In this document: positions 51,865-61,085 of the stretch, piece by piece
How positions within the stretch are numbered: the stretch's first letter is position 1
Layout: each line of letters opens with the position of its first letter
NCBI RefSeq assembly: GCF_003425685.1
Contig: NZ_QJKM01000001.1
Coordinates: 116,920 to 180,919, forward strand
Direction of reading: 5' to 3'
DNA: 64,000 bases
From: Rhizobium terrae
GTDB taxonomy: Bacteria > Pseudomonadota > Alphaproteobacteria > Rhizobiales > Rhizobiaceae
Notes under the pieces: generated by a model
Databases searched by the model: none
What the model saw: only the letters and a program-made list of their open reading frames with translations
What the model was told of the DNA's origin: nothing
Position numbers and translations under genes: made by a program

Positions 51865-52761
51865 ATGATGGAGTTTCCGCATATACCTGGCGTCGACGAC
51901 GTGGATGATGTTCCGCGCCCTGTCTTCAGTCTCGCCGCCGAAGCGGCGTTCGTCGGCGAGACGGAGCCCCATCGCCACAACAAGGCGCAATTGATGTACG
52001 TCATCAGCGGGGTCCTGACGGTGCGGGCGGCACGCGGCGTCTGGACGGTCCCGCCGCATTGTGCCTTGTGGATACCGAGCGGCGCTTCCCACGCCGGCAG
52101 AGTGGTCGGCCACATCAAGATCGTCAGTCTGTACATCGATCCGACCTTGGTCACTCCGTTCGATCAAGACTGCGGCATCCTGTTCGTGCAGCCCTTTCTC
52201 CGCGAACTCATTCTGCGGTTCGATATCGGATCGCCGCCGGTGACCATGGATTGCGACCGCGAGGCGCGGCTCATAGCGGTGCTGCTCGACGAACTGGCCG
52301 CGGCACCGCTCGAACCGATCCACCTGCCGATGCCCAACGACAGGCGGCTCCGGCGGCTGACGGAAGCCATGATCGAAAATCCGGGTGTTCGCTTCACCAT
52401 AGACGAGTGGGGCGCTCGCGTCGGGGCAAGCAATAGGACATTGAGTCGGCTGTTTCAGCGCGAGACCGGCATGTCCTTCGTTCGCTGGAGACAGCAGCTG
52501 CATGTCGGCTTGGCGCTGCAGCGTCTTGCGCAAGGCGATCTGGTCACCAACATTGCCGGAGATCTCGGTTACGAGAGCGTCAGTGCGTTCATCTCGATGT
52601 TCAGACGAATGCTTGGAACGACGCCTGCGCGTTATTTCGGTGAAACGATCTCCGGCGCCTCGGAGCGCGGTGAACGAAAATTCCTGGCTCGCGGCGACAT
52701 TGACCATGGCATCGCGCAAGCGGCCGAGACTGCGCCGAATGTCGTCCCGCTGCGCAGATAA
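51865..52761 (+). CDS. AraC-family transcriptional regulator
   Basis: The 298-aa protein has an N-terminal cupin-like ligand domain (PHRHNKAQLMYVISGVLTV, ~37-55) and a C-terminal double HTH (~175-280; WGARVGASNRTLSRLFQRETGMSFVRWRQQLHVGLALQRL, then IAGDLGYESVSAFISMFRRMLGTTPARYF). This matches the AraC_binding/HTH_18 type with N-terminal cupin. The last ~30 residues are extra. Target unknown; neighbouring tct genes are convergent and appear LacI-controlled. Confidence 0.92.
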   Translation: MMEFPHIPGVDDVDDVPRPVFSLAAEAAFVGETEPHRHNKAQLMYVISGVLTVRAARGVWTVPPHCALWIPSGASHAGRVVGHIKIVSLYIDPTLVTPFDQDCGILFVQPFLRELILRFDIGSPPVTMDCDREARLIAVLLDELAAAPLEPIHLPMPNDRRLRRLTEAMIENPGVRFTIDEWGARVGASNRTLSRLFQRETGMSFVRWRQQLHVGLALQRLAQGDLVTNIAGDLGYESVSAFISMFRRMLGTTPARYFGETISGASERGERKFLARGDIDHGIAQAAETAPNVVPLRR

Positions 52762-52826
52762 TCCGGTACGTGAACTGCATCCCCTCATGACGTCTCGTGA
52801 GAGGAAAGCGACAGCCTGCTCCCGCC

Positions 52827-54347
52827 TCATCGGTTCGAGTCAAAGCTTTCCTCGATAAAAGCCGCCCTGCGACCGCGGCGTATCTGGGGAAGCAGGACGA
52901 GCAGGCACATGACGGCCGCGATGGACAGCATCGCGATCGAAAGGGGGCTTTGATAGAAGATCGCCAGATCGCCGTTCGAGAGGAGAAGCGCGCGGCGGAA
53001 ATGTTCTTCCATCAGCGGTCCGAGGATGAAGCCGAGAAGCAGGGGGGCCGCTTCGGCGCGGAAGCGCCAGAACAGGCAGCCGACCAGCGTGAATCCGGCG
53101 GCGAAATAGATCGGCAGCAGGCGGTTCTCGATGCTGAACAGTCCCACGCAGCACACCGTGAGAATGATCGGATAGAGGATCCAGTAGTGGACCTGGATCA
53201 GCCGCACCCAGAGCGGAATGAGCGGAAGGTTCAGAACCACCAGCATCGCGTTGCCGATCCACATCGACGCGATCAGCCCCCAGAAGACTTCGGGATTGGA
53301 GACCATGACATAGGGGCCGGGCGCGATATTGTGCACCATCAAGGCGCCGATCATCAGCGCCATCACGCCGTTGCTCGGGATCCCCAGCGTCAGCATCGGG
53401 ATGAACGAAGTCTGTGCGCCGGCATTGTTGGCGGCCTCCGGGCCGGCAAGGCCGGCAATCGCGCCGTGGCCGAATTCTTCGGGTCGTTTGGAAAGGCGTT
53501 TTTCGACGGCATAGGATGCAAATGAGGAAATCATCGCTCCGCCCCCGGGAAGAAGGCCGAGCACGGATCCGATCGCCGTGCCGCGCATCACTGGAAACGC
53601 GGCCTGCCTGGCTTCCCTGCCGTTGACCCAGAGATTGCGCAGCGACGGCGTGGTCACTTCGCGCGTCTGGTCGTCACGGATGTTGGTCACGATATCGGTG
53701 AACGCGAAGAGGCCCATCGCCACTGCGACGAACTCGATCCCTTCGGTCAGGGAAAAGGAGCCGAATGTGAAACGGTACGTGCCGCTGTTCACGTCGGCGC
53801 CGACGAGGCCGAGGATCAGCCCCGTCAGGACCATCGCCACGCCTTTGATGAACGAGCCGTGGGCAAGAAGCGTCGCGGCGGTCAGCCCGAGCACCATCAT
53901 CGCGAAATATTCGACGGGGCCGAAGAGGAACGCGACTTCCGCCAGGATCGGGGAAAACGCGGCGATCAGCATCGTCGCGACCGTCCCGGCAAAAAAGGAC
54001 CCCAGCGCGGCGATGGCCAGCGCCGCGCCGGCGCGGCCCTTGCGCGCCATCTGATGGCCGTCGAGACACGACACCACCGAGGAGGATTCGCCCGGCAGGT
54101 TGACGAGGATCGCCGTCGTGGAGCCTCCATATTGAGCGCCGTAATAGATGCCGGAGATCATGATCAGACCGGTGACCGGCTCCAGCGCATAGGTCAGCGG
54201 CAGCAGCATGGCGATCGTCGCCAGCGGGCCGAGCCCCGGCAGGATGCCGATGGCGGTGCCGACCAGCACGCCAACGAAGCAGAAAATGAGATTGTTCAGC
54301 GAGAGGGCCGCTTCGAAACCGAGGCCAAGATTGTTCAGGAAGTCCAT
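52827..54347 (-). CDS. tctA: Tripartite tricarboxylate transporter large permease TctA
   Basis: TctA is the large membrane subunit of the binding-protein-dependent secondary carrier for citrate-like carboxylates, driven by ion gradients. The 506-aa protein has about eleven helices and the family motifs GILPGLGPLATIAMLLPLTYALEP near the N-terminus, YYGAQYGGSTTAILVNLPGESSS, and LLPGGGAMISSFASYAVEKRLSK in the second half (inverted-repeat re-entrant loops). It is the last gene of the leftward tctC-tctB-tctA operon, 4 bp after tctB. Confidence 0.95.
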   Translation of the reverse strand: MDFLNNLGLGFEAALSLNNLIFCFVGVLVGTAIGILPGLGPLATIAMLLPLTYALEPVTGLIMISGIYYGAQYGGSTTAILVNLPGESSSVVSCLDGHQMARKGRAGAALAIAALGSFFAGTVATMLIAAFSPILAEVAFLFGPVEYFAMMVLGLTAATLLAHGSFIKGVAMVLTGLILGLVGADVNSGTYRFTFGSFSLTEGIEFVAVAMGLFAFTDIVTNIRDDQTREVTTPSLRNLWVNGREARQAAFPVMRGTAIGSVLGLLPGGGAMISSFASYAVEKRLSKRPEEFGHGAIAGLAGPEAANNAGAQTSFIPMLTLGIPSNGVMALMIGALMVHNIAPGPYVMVSNPEVFWGLIASMWIGNAMLVVLNLPLIPLWVRLIQVHYWILYPIILTVCCVGLFSIENRLLPIYFAAGFTLVGCLFWRFRAEAAPLLLGFILGPLMEEHFRRALLLSNGDLAIFYQSPLSIAMLSIAAVMCLLVLLPQIRRGRRAAFIEESFDSNR

Positions 54348-54351
54348 GGGC

Positions 54352-54822
54352 TCAGACCGCGATCATGGGCACGGCAATGCCGAGGAAATGGATGAAGACC
54401 ACGTAGCAGAAGAGCAGGAGCCCGATGCTGAGCGCGATCGCGCGTTTGATGGTGAAATGGTCGGAAGCCCATAATGCGATGAAGACTTGCGCCGGCACCG
54501 CGGCGACAAGGCCCACCGACAGAAGAAGAAAGGCGAAAGCCAGCAGCGATACGGTGATCAGCATCGCCGGTTTCCATGGCAGGTTTTTCGCAGCCTCGCC
54601 GCCGCCGCGCATACCCTTCACCAGGATCGCCAGGCCAAGGATTGTCAGCATGACGCCGAGGATCAGGGGGAACATGCCCGGACCCATCGCGGCGACGGTG
54701 CCCATCTGGTATTGCAGAGACAATGCCGCGGTCAGGCATCCGAAGAGCGTGAAAAACAGACCCGCTTCGACATCTGCCTTGTTGTTGAGCCTTGAAGACA
54801 CCTTGAACCTCCCGGCGTCCAT
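54352..54822 (-). CDS. tctB: Tripartite tricarboxylate transporter small permease TctB
   Basis: A 156-aa four-helix membrane protein (VEAGLFFTLFGCLTAALSLQY; MGPGMFPLILGVMLTILGLAIL; two more toward the C-terminus), typical of TctB. The start at ATG 54822 gives normal family length; an ATG at 54891 would add 23 basic residues and is possible. It lies between tctC and tctA. Confidence 0.9.
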   Translation of the reverse strand: MDAGRFKVSSRLNNKADVEAGLFFTLFGCLTAALSLQYQMGTVAAMGPGMFPLILGVMLTILGLAILVKGMRGGGEAAKNLPWKPAMLITVSLLAFAFLLLSVGLVAAVPAQVFIALWASDHFTIKRAIALSIGLLLFCYVVFIHFLGIAVPMIAV

Positions 54823-54900
54823 GCGATGACCTTGGTTCGATCCGCCGCCCGGTGCATGACGCGCAGGACGCCGGATCGATAATCGCGACATTGCGAAACC

Positions 54901-55881
54901 TTATTCGGGCTTCAGCCCGATGCTTTCGATGATCGTCTTGCTGGTCGCCATTTCCTTGACCAGGTAATCCTTCGCCTCGGCCGAATTGCTGGCTATACCC
55001 GTGATATTCTGGCCGGCCAGCCGGTCTTTGACCTCCTGCTCCGCGAAGATCTCTTTCAGCGCGCCGTTGAGCTTGTCCGTCACGGCGGTGGGCGTACCTG
55101 CGGGCGCGACCAGGGCCAGCCAGTTCTGATACTCGAAGCCCGGAAGCGTATCGGCGATCGCGGGGATCTTTTCGCTGCCCAGCGGTCCGGTGCCGGTATG
55201 GGCAAAGGCCTTCATCTTTCCGCTTTCGGCGAAGGGCCGCACGGTCTCGTAGCCGGAAAAGACCATGTCGACGAAGCCGCCCGCGACATTGTTCAGGCTG
55301 TCGCCGGCGCCCTTGAACGGGATTTCGCGGATTTGGATACCGGCGCTCTTGTTAAGAAGGCCGAGCGCCAATTGGGCGCCCGCACCGCGGCCGGACGTGC
55401 CTGCGGTCAGCTTGCCCGGATTGGCCTTGGCGTAATCGATGAGCTCCCGCATGGTTTTGAACGGCAGGTTGCTGCGTACGCCAAGCACGAACGGATAGGC
55501 GGTCAGAATGGAGACGGGGACGAAGGATTCCGGCGTTTTGTAAGGCAGTTTGGCATAGAGAAAAGGATTGTTGGCGATGGCACCCGTGACGACCAGCAGG
55601 GTGTGGCCGTCGGGAGCGGAATCGGCAAGCAGGGCCGTTCCGATGACTGAATTGCTGCCTGCATGGTTCTCCTTGACCACCGGTTGGCCGAATTTCTTGG
55701 CCAGCTTGTCCGAGAATACCGCAGCGACCGCGTCGGTTCCGCCGCCCGGGGCGTAGGGGATGATGAGTTTGATCGGCTTTGTCGGATAGGACGCGTTCTG
55801 GGCGAGGGCGCCGGTCATCGATATGGCCGATGTCACTGCCATGGTGGCGGCCAGCGCCAAGGTGCGGATAATCTGTCCCAT
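54901..55881 (-). CDS. tctC: Tripartite tricarboxylate transporter binding protein TctC
   Basis: A 326-aa periplasmic binding protein of the Bug/TctC family. The signal peptide (LALAATMAVTSAISMTGALA, cleavage near 29) is followed by YPTKPIKLIIPYAPGGGTDAVA, the diagnostic carboxylate-binding loop, and AGTSGRGAGAQLALGLLNKSAG. The true ATG is 55881 with GGAGGAG upstream; a frame extending to 56004 is rejected. It should be highly expressed as the first gene of the operon. A palindrome at 56028-56041 upstream is a likely LacI-type repressor site. Confidence 0.95.
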   Translation of the reverse strand: MGQIIRTLALAATMAVTSAISMTGALAQNASYPTKPIKLIIPYAPGGGTDAVAAVFSDKLAKKFGQPVVKENHAGSNSVIGTALLADSAPDGHTLLVVTGAIANNPFLYAKLPYKTPESFVPVSILTAYPFVLGVRSNLPFKTMRELIDYAKANPGKLTAGTSGRGAGAQLALGLLNKSAGIQIREIPFKGAGDSLNNVAGGFVDMVFSGYETVRPFAESGKMKAFAHTGTGPLGSEKIPAIADTLPGFEYQNWLALVAPAGTPTAVTDKLNGALKEIFAEQEVKDRLAGQNITGIASNSAEAKDYLVKEMATSKTIIESIGLKPE

Positions 55882-56027
55882 TCCCTCTCCTCCTCGAATG
55901 GATTTCTTTCTCTTTCCTGCAGCTTGGGCGGCAGGCGCGCCTCCAAGCGTGACCTGCGCTGCAGTGACCTCTCCCTGATGTCCGGCGAGCTTTGCGACGG
56001 GCATGTGAAGGATAGACTAGCGAAGCG

Positions 56028-56041
56028 AGACAACGTTGTCT
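56028..56041. promoter_or_regulatory. LacI-type operator upstream of tctC
   Basis: AGACAACGTTGTCT is a perfect 14-bp palindrome with the central CG typical of LacI-family operators. It is in the divergent region between tctC (147 bp away) and the lacI-type gene (93 bp away). An identical copy precedes the CoA operon at 57283. Confidence 0.85.
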
Positions 56042-56134
56042 ATAGTGTTTTGACGGCCTTCGAGCTATCGGGTAGACCCTGATGGTTCGCGATGCATCGC
56101 ATGGAGCCGCGGCGGCCAAAACACGGGTAGGACA

Positions 56135-57235
56135 GTGAGCAACGCCCCTGACGAGAAAGACACGAAAAATCCGACGCTGGTCGACGTGGCGAAAACGGCG
56201 GGAGTTTCCCTCAGCACGGCCGCCCGCGTGTTGCGCAATTCCACCTATTCGGTGGACCCGAAGCTCAAGGAAAGGGTGAATGCCGCAGCGAAAGCCGTAG
56301 GCTACGTTCCCAATCTCGTGGCGCGGAGGCTACGAGGCGGCAGGCAGGGCGTCGTCGGCTTGGTGATCGGCGACATGCTGGATGCGCATTACGGGATGAT
56401 CGCGGAAAGCGTGACGAAACGGGCAGAGACGGCGCACTCCACCTTCGCGATCGTCTGTAACATGCAGCGCGATCCGCTGCTCGAAATCAAATACCTGCGC
56501 AAACTCCTGGAATATCGGGTGGACGGCATCATCCTTGCCGGCGGCGGGTTTGACCAATGGACCCATCAAGAGGCTCTGGCGGAGACGATAGACGAGCTGA
56601 AAAGGTCGGGCACGGTCGTGGCATCCCTCATGCCACGCAATATAGAAGTCCCTGTTTTTTCAGCGGATAATGAAGCCATCGGAATTACCAAGGCGAAGTT
56701 CATCGTCGAAAACGGACACACCAGGATCGGCATTCTGCTGGGGCCGGCGCGGAACGACATGACCAAGCAGCGGATGCAGGCGATGACCAGCTACCTGTCG
56801 GGTCACATGGTGGATTACGCGATCGCCAACATCGATTCGACGCCGGAAGCCGGCGCCCGAGGCGCTGCCGAAATGCTCGCCCGCAATCCGGATTTCAGCG
56901 CGTTGATCTGCGGTTCGGATGCGATTGCCTTCGGCGCAGTAAGCTACCTTCGCGGGGAAGGCATCGACATTCCGGGGCGAATTTCCGTGATGGGGCTTGG
57001 CAATACGCGGCTTGCGACGTTGTGCACGCCGCGGCTGACGACGGTGGAAATGAATTTCGACAAGGCAGGCAGCGCGGCGCTGGACTTCATCGCGTCGCCC
57101 GCGGCCTCGACCGCCGATGCATCCGGAGAGATCATTCCTCATTCGCTTGTCATCGGTGAATCCTTCGTCCGCCTCGGTGGCGCCGAGGAGCCTCGAAACG
57201 AGGCCGCCGACTACCCGGGGATCGCCAGGGCGTGA
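56135..57235 (+). CDS. LacI-family transcriptional regulator
   Basis: A 366-aa repressor-type protein with an N-terminal HTH (VDVAKTAGVSLSTAARVLRN, ~17-36), hinge helix (VPNLVARRLRGGR) and a periplasmic-binding-like sensor domain. It starts at a GTG (56135) with a weak upstream site (GGTAGGA). Identical 14-bp palindromes flank it, one before tctC and one before the CoA operon, so it most likely represses both uptake and catabolism and is relieved by the pathway's substrate or a CoA intermediate. Confidence 0.93.
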   Translation: MSNAPDEKDTKNPTLVDVAKTAGVSLSTAARVLRNSTYSVDPKLKERVNAAAKAVGYVPNLVARRLRGGRQGVVGLVIGDMLDAHYGMIAESVTKRAETAHSTFAIVCNMQRDPLLEIKYLRKLLEYRVDGIILAGGGFDQWTHQEALAETIDELKRSGTVVASLMPRNIEVPVFSADNEAIGITKAKFIVENGHTRIGILLGPARNDMTKQRMQAMTSYLSGHMVDYAIANIDSTPEAGARGAAEMLARNPDFSALICGSDAIAFGAVSYLRGEGIDIPGRISVMGLGNTRLATLCTPRLTTVEMNFDKAGSAALDFIASPAASTADASGEIIPHSLVIGESFVRLGGAEEPRNEAADYPGIARA

Positions 57236-57250
57236 AATCTTTCGCTGCTC

Positions 57251-57279
57251 TTGACAGCGGTAACAACTCTGCTTAGCAA
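57251..57279 (+). promoter_or_regulatory. Sigma-70-type promoter of the CoA operon
   Basis: TTGACA at 57251-57256 and TAGCAA at 57274-57279 are separated by 17 bp. The -35 is perfect, the -10 is weak. The operator at 57283-57296 lies just downstream, where a bound repressor would block initiation. Confidence 0.55.
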
Positions 57280-57282
57280 TTG

Positions 57283-57296
57283 AGACAACGTTGTCT
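57283..57296. promoter_or_regulatory. LacI-type operator upstream of the CoA operon
   Basis: A second exact copy of AGACAACGTTGTCT, 20 bp before the acyl-CoA synthetase start codon and immediately after the -10 region. Two identical 14-bp palindromes 1.25 kb apart, flanking a lacI-type gene, strongly imply one regulon. Confidence 0.87.
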
Positions 57297-57316
57297 AAGC
57301 CGGTAATTCCTCGCAG

Positions 57317-59461
57317 ATGTCGTCAACTTCCTTGAAAGCGGCTGCCATAGGCGGTGCAATGGTCTCCCCCAAGGCAATCGCCGTCGCAGGGGCTTCCGAC
57401 ATCGAGGGCGGCAATTATTACGGCGCGCGGGTGCTTGCGAACCTCGTCGAGGGCGGGTCGCGTGCGAGGATCTATCCGATCAATCCGAGGTTGGCGGGTT
57501 CCGAATTGCTCGGCCTGCCTGTCTTCGCTTCCCTGTCGGACCTGCCGTCGCCTCCCGACATGGTGTTCGTGGTGACACCCATCAAATTCGTCATCCCCAC
57601 GCTGGAGGAGGCGGCTCGGCTGGGCGTTGCCACCAGCGTCGTGGTGACGGCCGAAAGCGGCAGCGAAAGCGAGCGGCACAGTTTCCGCGAGCGGATTTCC
57701 GGACTTGCGCGGACCTCTCGCATGCGGATCATCGGGCCGAATTCCATGGGGGTCATGAACGGCACTCTCAGCCTCAACGGAAGTTTCGCATCCGGCACGG
57801 TCGGAGGGCGCGTGCCGCCCGGCGACATTGCCTGCCTTTCCCAGAGCGGGGCGACGCTTTCGACGATGCTCCAATGGTTCGGTCAGTCCAGGGTCGGGTT
57901 CTCATGGCTCGTCAGCACCGGGGACGAGAGCGCAACGGGCATCGAGGAACTGATGCAGGCGATGGTCGACGACGACGACGTCCGCTCGATCATGCTGTTC
58001 CTGGAAGGCGTCGGCGATGGTCGGGCATTCCGGCGGGCGGCGTTGGCGGCCCGGATGGCAGGCAAGCCTGTGACGATGCTGCAGGTCGGAAAATCCGACA
58101 AGGGGCGCGAGGCGGTCCAGTCCCATACCGGCCGGGTGGCCGGGACGAAGGAGGTCTTCGAGGCCGTGGCGCGGGAGACCGGCATTATCGAGACGGAAAG
58201 TTTCGTGGAGTTTTTCGGCACCGCGCGCACCATGGCGCAGTGCCCGCAGCGGCGAGGCAATCTGCCCCGCAACCGGCGCGCAGCCATAGTGACGGTTTCC
58301 GGTGGCGCCGCGTCGCTTGGCGCAGACCAGATCGAGGCGTTGGGCTGGCAGCTGCCGGAATTCTCGCCGCAACTGGTCGCGGCGATAGCCGAGGCGACGG
58401 GGCAGGACGGCGTCCGCAATCCCGCCGATTTCGGTGGGACGTGGCGGAACACGGACAAGATGCGGCGCGCGATCGCGGCGATTGCGACGGATGACGGCAT
58501 CGATACCATCTTTCTGTCCATGGGTGCGGGCGGCGTCTTTGCTGAAGGCGTGGCGCGGGCGATCGTCGCGGCGGCCGAGACGATCACCCAGGACGTCTTC
58601 GTCTCGTGGGTCGGAATGTCGGAGGCGGTGAAGGCGGTCTTCGATGATGCCGGCATCCCGGTTTTCGCCGATTTTCCGCTTGCCGTCCGCGCCGGGAAAG
58701 CCTGTGCTAGATTTTCGGAGAGCCAGGCGGACCGCGAGGAGGCCGAGCGTTTGCTGGCCCTTCTCGACGCGCCGACGGAACGCGGTTCGATGGCGCCGGC
58801 TTCCGCGGCGTCGTTCTGGACCGTGACGGAAGCCCTCGAAGACCTGCGTCAAGCGGGTCTGCCCTGCGCTCCCTTCGACGTTGCCGCGACACTCGATCCG
58901 AAAAATGTTGCCGACCGCGCCGAAAAGATCGGCTTTTCCGTCGTACTGAAGCTCAGTTCAGCCGATCTGAACCATAAATCCGATGATGGCGGCGTTGCGA
59001 TACGCCTGACCGACCGGCAGGCCGTCGAAGCGTCCGTGGAAACATTCATCGGGATCGCTTCGCGCAGGAAATTGAGGGGCGCCGCCGTTCTGGTGCAGAA
59101 GATGGTGCAGGGTGTCGAGATCCTCGTCGGGATGAAGCGCGATCCGTCATTCGGCCCGGTCCTGGTGGTCGGCCTCGGAGGCACCCTGGCTGAATTGCAT
59201 GGCGAAATCGCCGCAACCGTGCTCCCCACCACGCCGTCGATGCTGCGCAGGCTTCTGGCGCGAAACAGCCGGCTGAACATGCTGCTCGACGGATATCGCG
59301 GCCAGCCTGCCGTCGATCGCGAAGCATTGGTTTCGTTCCTTGCGGATTTTGCAGACTGGGTTCTGAGCAAGGGAGATGGATTGCAGGAGGTGGATCTGAA
59401 CCCGGTCATGGTGTCGGGCGGGCGCATATCGATCGTCGATGCGCGGGCCGTCTGGCGTTGA
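57317..59461 (+). CDS. ADP-forming acyl-CoA synthetase (acetate-CoA ligase family)
   Basis: A 714-aa fused synthetase. It has a CoA-binding domain (AIAVAGASDIEGGNYYGARVL), then IGPNSMGVMNGTLSLNGSF, the catalytic histidine motif SHTGRVAGTKEVF (His ~272), and a C-terminal ATP-grasp part (GFSVVLKLSSADLNHKSDDGGV...EVDLNPVMVSGG). It would activate the imported carboxylic acid, using ATP to ADP. It is a diverged homologue of the protein at 32233-34341. It opens an operon whose promoter carries a LacI-type operator. The ribosome site is poor, but no better start is nearby. Confidence 0.9.
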   Translation: MSSTSLKAAAIGGAMVSPKAIAVAGASDIEGGNYYGARVLANLVEGGSRARIYPINPRLAGSELLGLPVFASLSDLPSPPDMVFVVTPIKFVIPTLEEAARLGVATSVVVTAESGSESERHSFRERISGLARTSRMRIIGPNSMGVMNGTLSLNGSFASGTVGGRVPPGDIACLSQSGATLSTMLQWFGQSRVGFSWLVSTGDESATGIEELMQAMVDDDDVRSIMLFLEGVGDGRAFRRAALAARMAGKPVTMLQVGKSDKGREAVQSHTGRVAGTKEVFEAVARETGIIETESFVEFFGTARTMAQCPQRRGNLPRNRRAAIVTVSGGAASLGADQIEALGWQLPEFSPQLVAAIAEATGQDGVRNPADFGGTWRNTDKMRRAIAAIATDDGIDTIFLSMGAGGVFAEGVARAIVAAAETITQDVFVSWVGMSEAVKAVFDDAGIPVFADFPLAVRAGKACARFSESQADREEAERLLALLDAPTERGSMAPASAASFWTVTEALEDLRQAGLPCAPFDVAATLDPKNVADRAEKIGFSVVLKLSSADLNHKSDDGGVAIRLTDRQAVEASVETFIGIASRRKLRGAAVLVQKMVQGVEILVGMKRDPSFGPVLVVGLGGTLAELHGEIAATVLPTTPSMLRRLLARNSRLNMLLDGYRGQPAVDREALVSFLADFADWVLSKGDGLQEVDLNPVMVSGGRISIVDARAVWR

Positions 59462-59488
59462 GATAAGCGAGGCGAGGGGAGGAAAGAG

Positions 59489-60631
59489 ATGTTCGGGGGA
59501 GTGAACAAGGCTTGCGTCACGGGGGTCGGCAATACCGAATACCGTAGGAAGATAGATCGGCCGGCCGACGTTCTGGCGGTGGAGGCCGTTCTGGCGGCCG
59601 CGGCGGACGCCGGGATAGAGCCGGGGGAGATCGACGGCATCATCCCCTATCCGGGTCATGTCGGCGACGACGTGATCCAGGCGGAACTTTCCCTGAGCAT
59701 ACGCTTCCGGGCCACGATCGACATGGGAGGCTGTGGCGCCGTTTCCGGCCTCGGGCTTGCCTCGATGGCAGTGTTGAGCGGCGCCGCCAGGCACGTACTG
59801 CTCTTTCGTGGCCTCAAGGGCAGTTCGGGGGCCCGCAAGGCGGATCGCCCCTCTTTCCTTCCCGGACAGCCTTTTCGCCGCCATCTCGAATATGTGTACG
59901 GCATGAATACGCCGGCTCAGCGCTATGCGGTCCTCTGCCAGCGATACAGGCACGAATATGGCCTCGACCGGCGCACGCTCGGCGAAATCGCGATCGCCGC
60001 CCGGGCTCACGCCAATCTCAATCCAAATGCCCAGATGCATGGGCGCGAGCTGACGATGGAGGAATATCTCGCCGGCCGCCTGATCGCGGACCCTTATACC
60101 CTCTACGACTGCTGCCTGGAAACCGACGGGGCGAGCGCGATCATCGTTTCCGCCCGCAACGGGGCGCGGGATATCCGCATCCTTTCCGTTGCGGAGGCTC
60201 AGGGCGTCTCGCCGGACGACACCTCGAACCGCGAGCCGTTCATGGACATCGGCCTGACTTATGCCGCCAACCGGGTATGGAACGATCTCGGCATGGGTCC
60301 GGAGGATATGGATGCGGCCATGATCTACGACTGCTTCACGTTCGAGCTGCTGCATCAGCTTGAGGAGGCGGGATTTGCGGGGCATGGGAAGGCAGCGGCC
60401 CTGATTGCGGACGGTGGCATCCGGCTCGGCGGCAAACTCCCGGTCAATCCGCATGGCGGGATGCTGTCGGAGGCGCATCAGGCCGGCCTCAACCACGTCG
60501 TCGAGGCCGTCCGGCAGCTGCGCGGGGAATGCGGCGTCCGTCAGGTCGAGAATGCCCGTCTCATCGCCGTGAGCGGGTGGGGACAGCTGGGCGACGGAAG
60601 TTTCGCCGTTTTGGGAGGACGGAATGTTTGA
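59489..60631 (+). CDS. Thiolase-like / lipid-transfer-type protein
   Basis: A 380-aa thiolase-superfamily protein. N-terminal VTGVGNTEYRRK and the C-terminal HGGMLSEAHQAGLNH/SGWGQLGDGS motifs fit the SCP-x/Ltp2-like group. The usual nucleophile region reads MGGCGAVSGLGLASM (Cys82), not a canonical thiolase box. The partner immediately downstream is a DUF35 OB-fold protein; Ltp2-type proteins with such partners act as retro-aldolases in steroid side-chain removal, so aldolytic rather than thiolytic cleavage is a good possibility. GAGGGGAGGAAAGAG precedes the ATG. The two genes overlap by 8 bp. Confidence 0.85.
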   Translation: MFGGVNKACVTGVGNTEYRRKIDRPADVLAVEAVLAAAADAGIEPGEIDGIIPYPGHVGDDVIQAELSLSIRFRATIDMGGCGAVSGLGLASMAVLSGAARHVLLFRGLKGSSGARKADRPSFLPGQPFRRHLEYVYGMNTPAQRYAVLCQRYRHEYGLDRRTLGEIAIAARAHANLNPNAQMHGRELTMEEYLAGRLIADPYTLYDCCLETDGASAIIVSARNGARDIRILSVAEAQGVSPDDTSNREPFMDIGLTYAANRVWNDLGMGPEDMDAAMIYDCFTFELLHQLEEAGFAGHGKAAALIADGGIRLGGKLPVNPHGGMLSEAHQAGLNHVVEAVRQLRGECGVRQVENARLIAVSGWGQLGDGSFAVLGGRNV

Positions 60632-61058
60632 GCTCGACCAGATACAGGTGCCGGACCTCACCGATCCGAACTTCATACCCTTCTGGGAAGGCACGCGCGA
60701 ACATCAATTGAGGATCCAGAAGTGCTGCGATTGCCAGATGCATCGCTGGCCGCCGCGCATCACCTGCCGGAGCTGCCATTCGACGGAGGTCGAATGGGTG
60801 AGCGTCGAACCGAAGGGAACGCTCTTCACCTACACGATCGTTGGCCGCCCCACGGCCAAGGGGTTTTCCTCGGTGCCGTATACGGTCGGTTTCGTCACGC
60901 TCGACGCGGTTTCGAACGTGCGCATCATCGGCAATGTCGTCGATGTCGATCCTTCCGTGATCCGGATCGGCATGGCCCTCGAGGGGCATTTCGTGACCGC
61001 CGGGCCGAATGGCGAAATGACGCTTATCCATTGGTCGCCGGCGGAGAACGGCGCATAA
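60624..61058 (+). CDS. Zn-ribbon OB-fold (DUF35) protein
   Basis: The 144-aa protein has the DUF35 layout: an N-terminal helix (FIPFWEGTREHQLRIQKC), a rubredoxin-like zinc ribbon with four cysteines (CCDCQ...CRSC, ~33-52), then an OB-fold (GTLFTYTIVGRPTAKGFSSVPYTVGFVTLD). DUF35 proteins bind and position acyl-CoA for thiolase-like partners (ChsH2 with Ltp2). It starts inside the end of the thiolase-like gene, supporting a stable complex. Confidence 0.92.
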   Translation: MFELDQIQVPDLTDPNFIPFWEGTREHQLRIQKCCDCQMHRWPPRITCRSCHSTEVEWVSVEPKGTLFTYTIVGRPTAKGFSSVPYTVGFVTLDAVSNVRIIGNVVDVDPSVIRIGMALEGHFVTAGPNGEMTLIHWSPAENGA

Positions 61059-61085
61059 CGGATCTGACTGGCGAGGGAGGATGCA

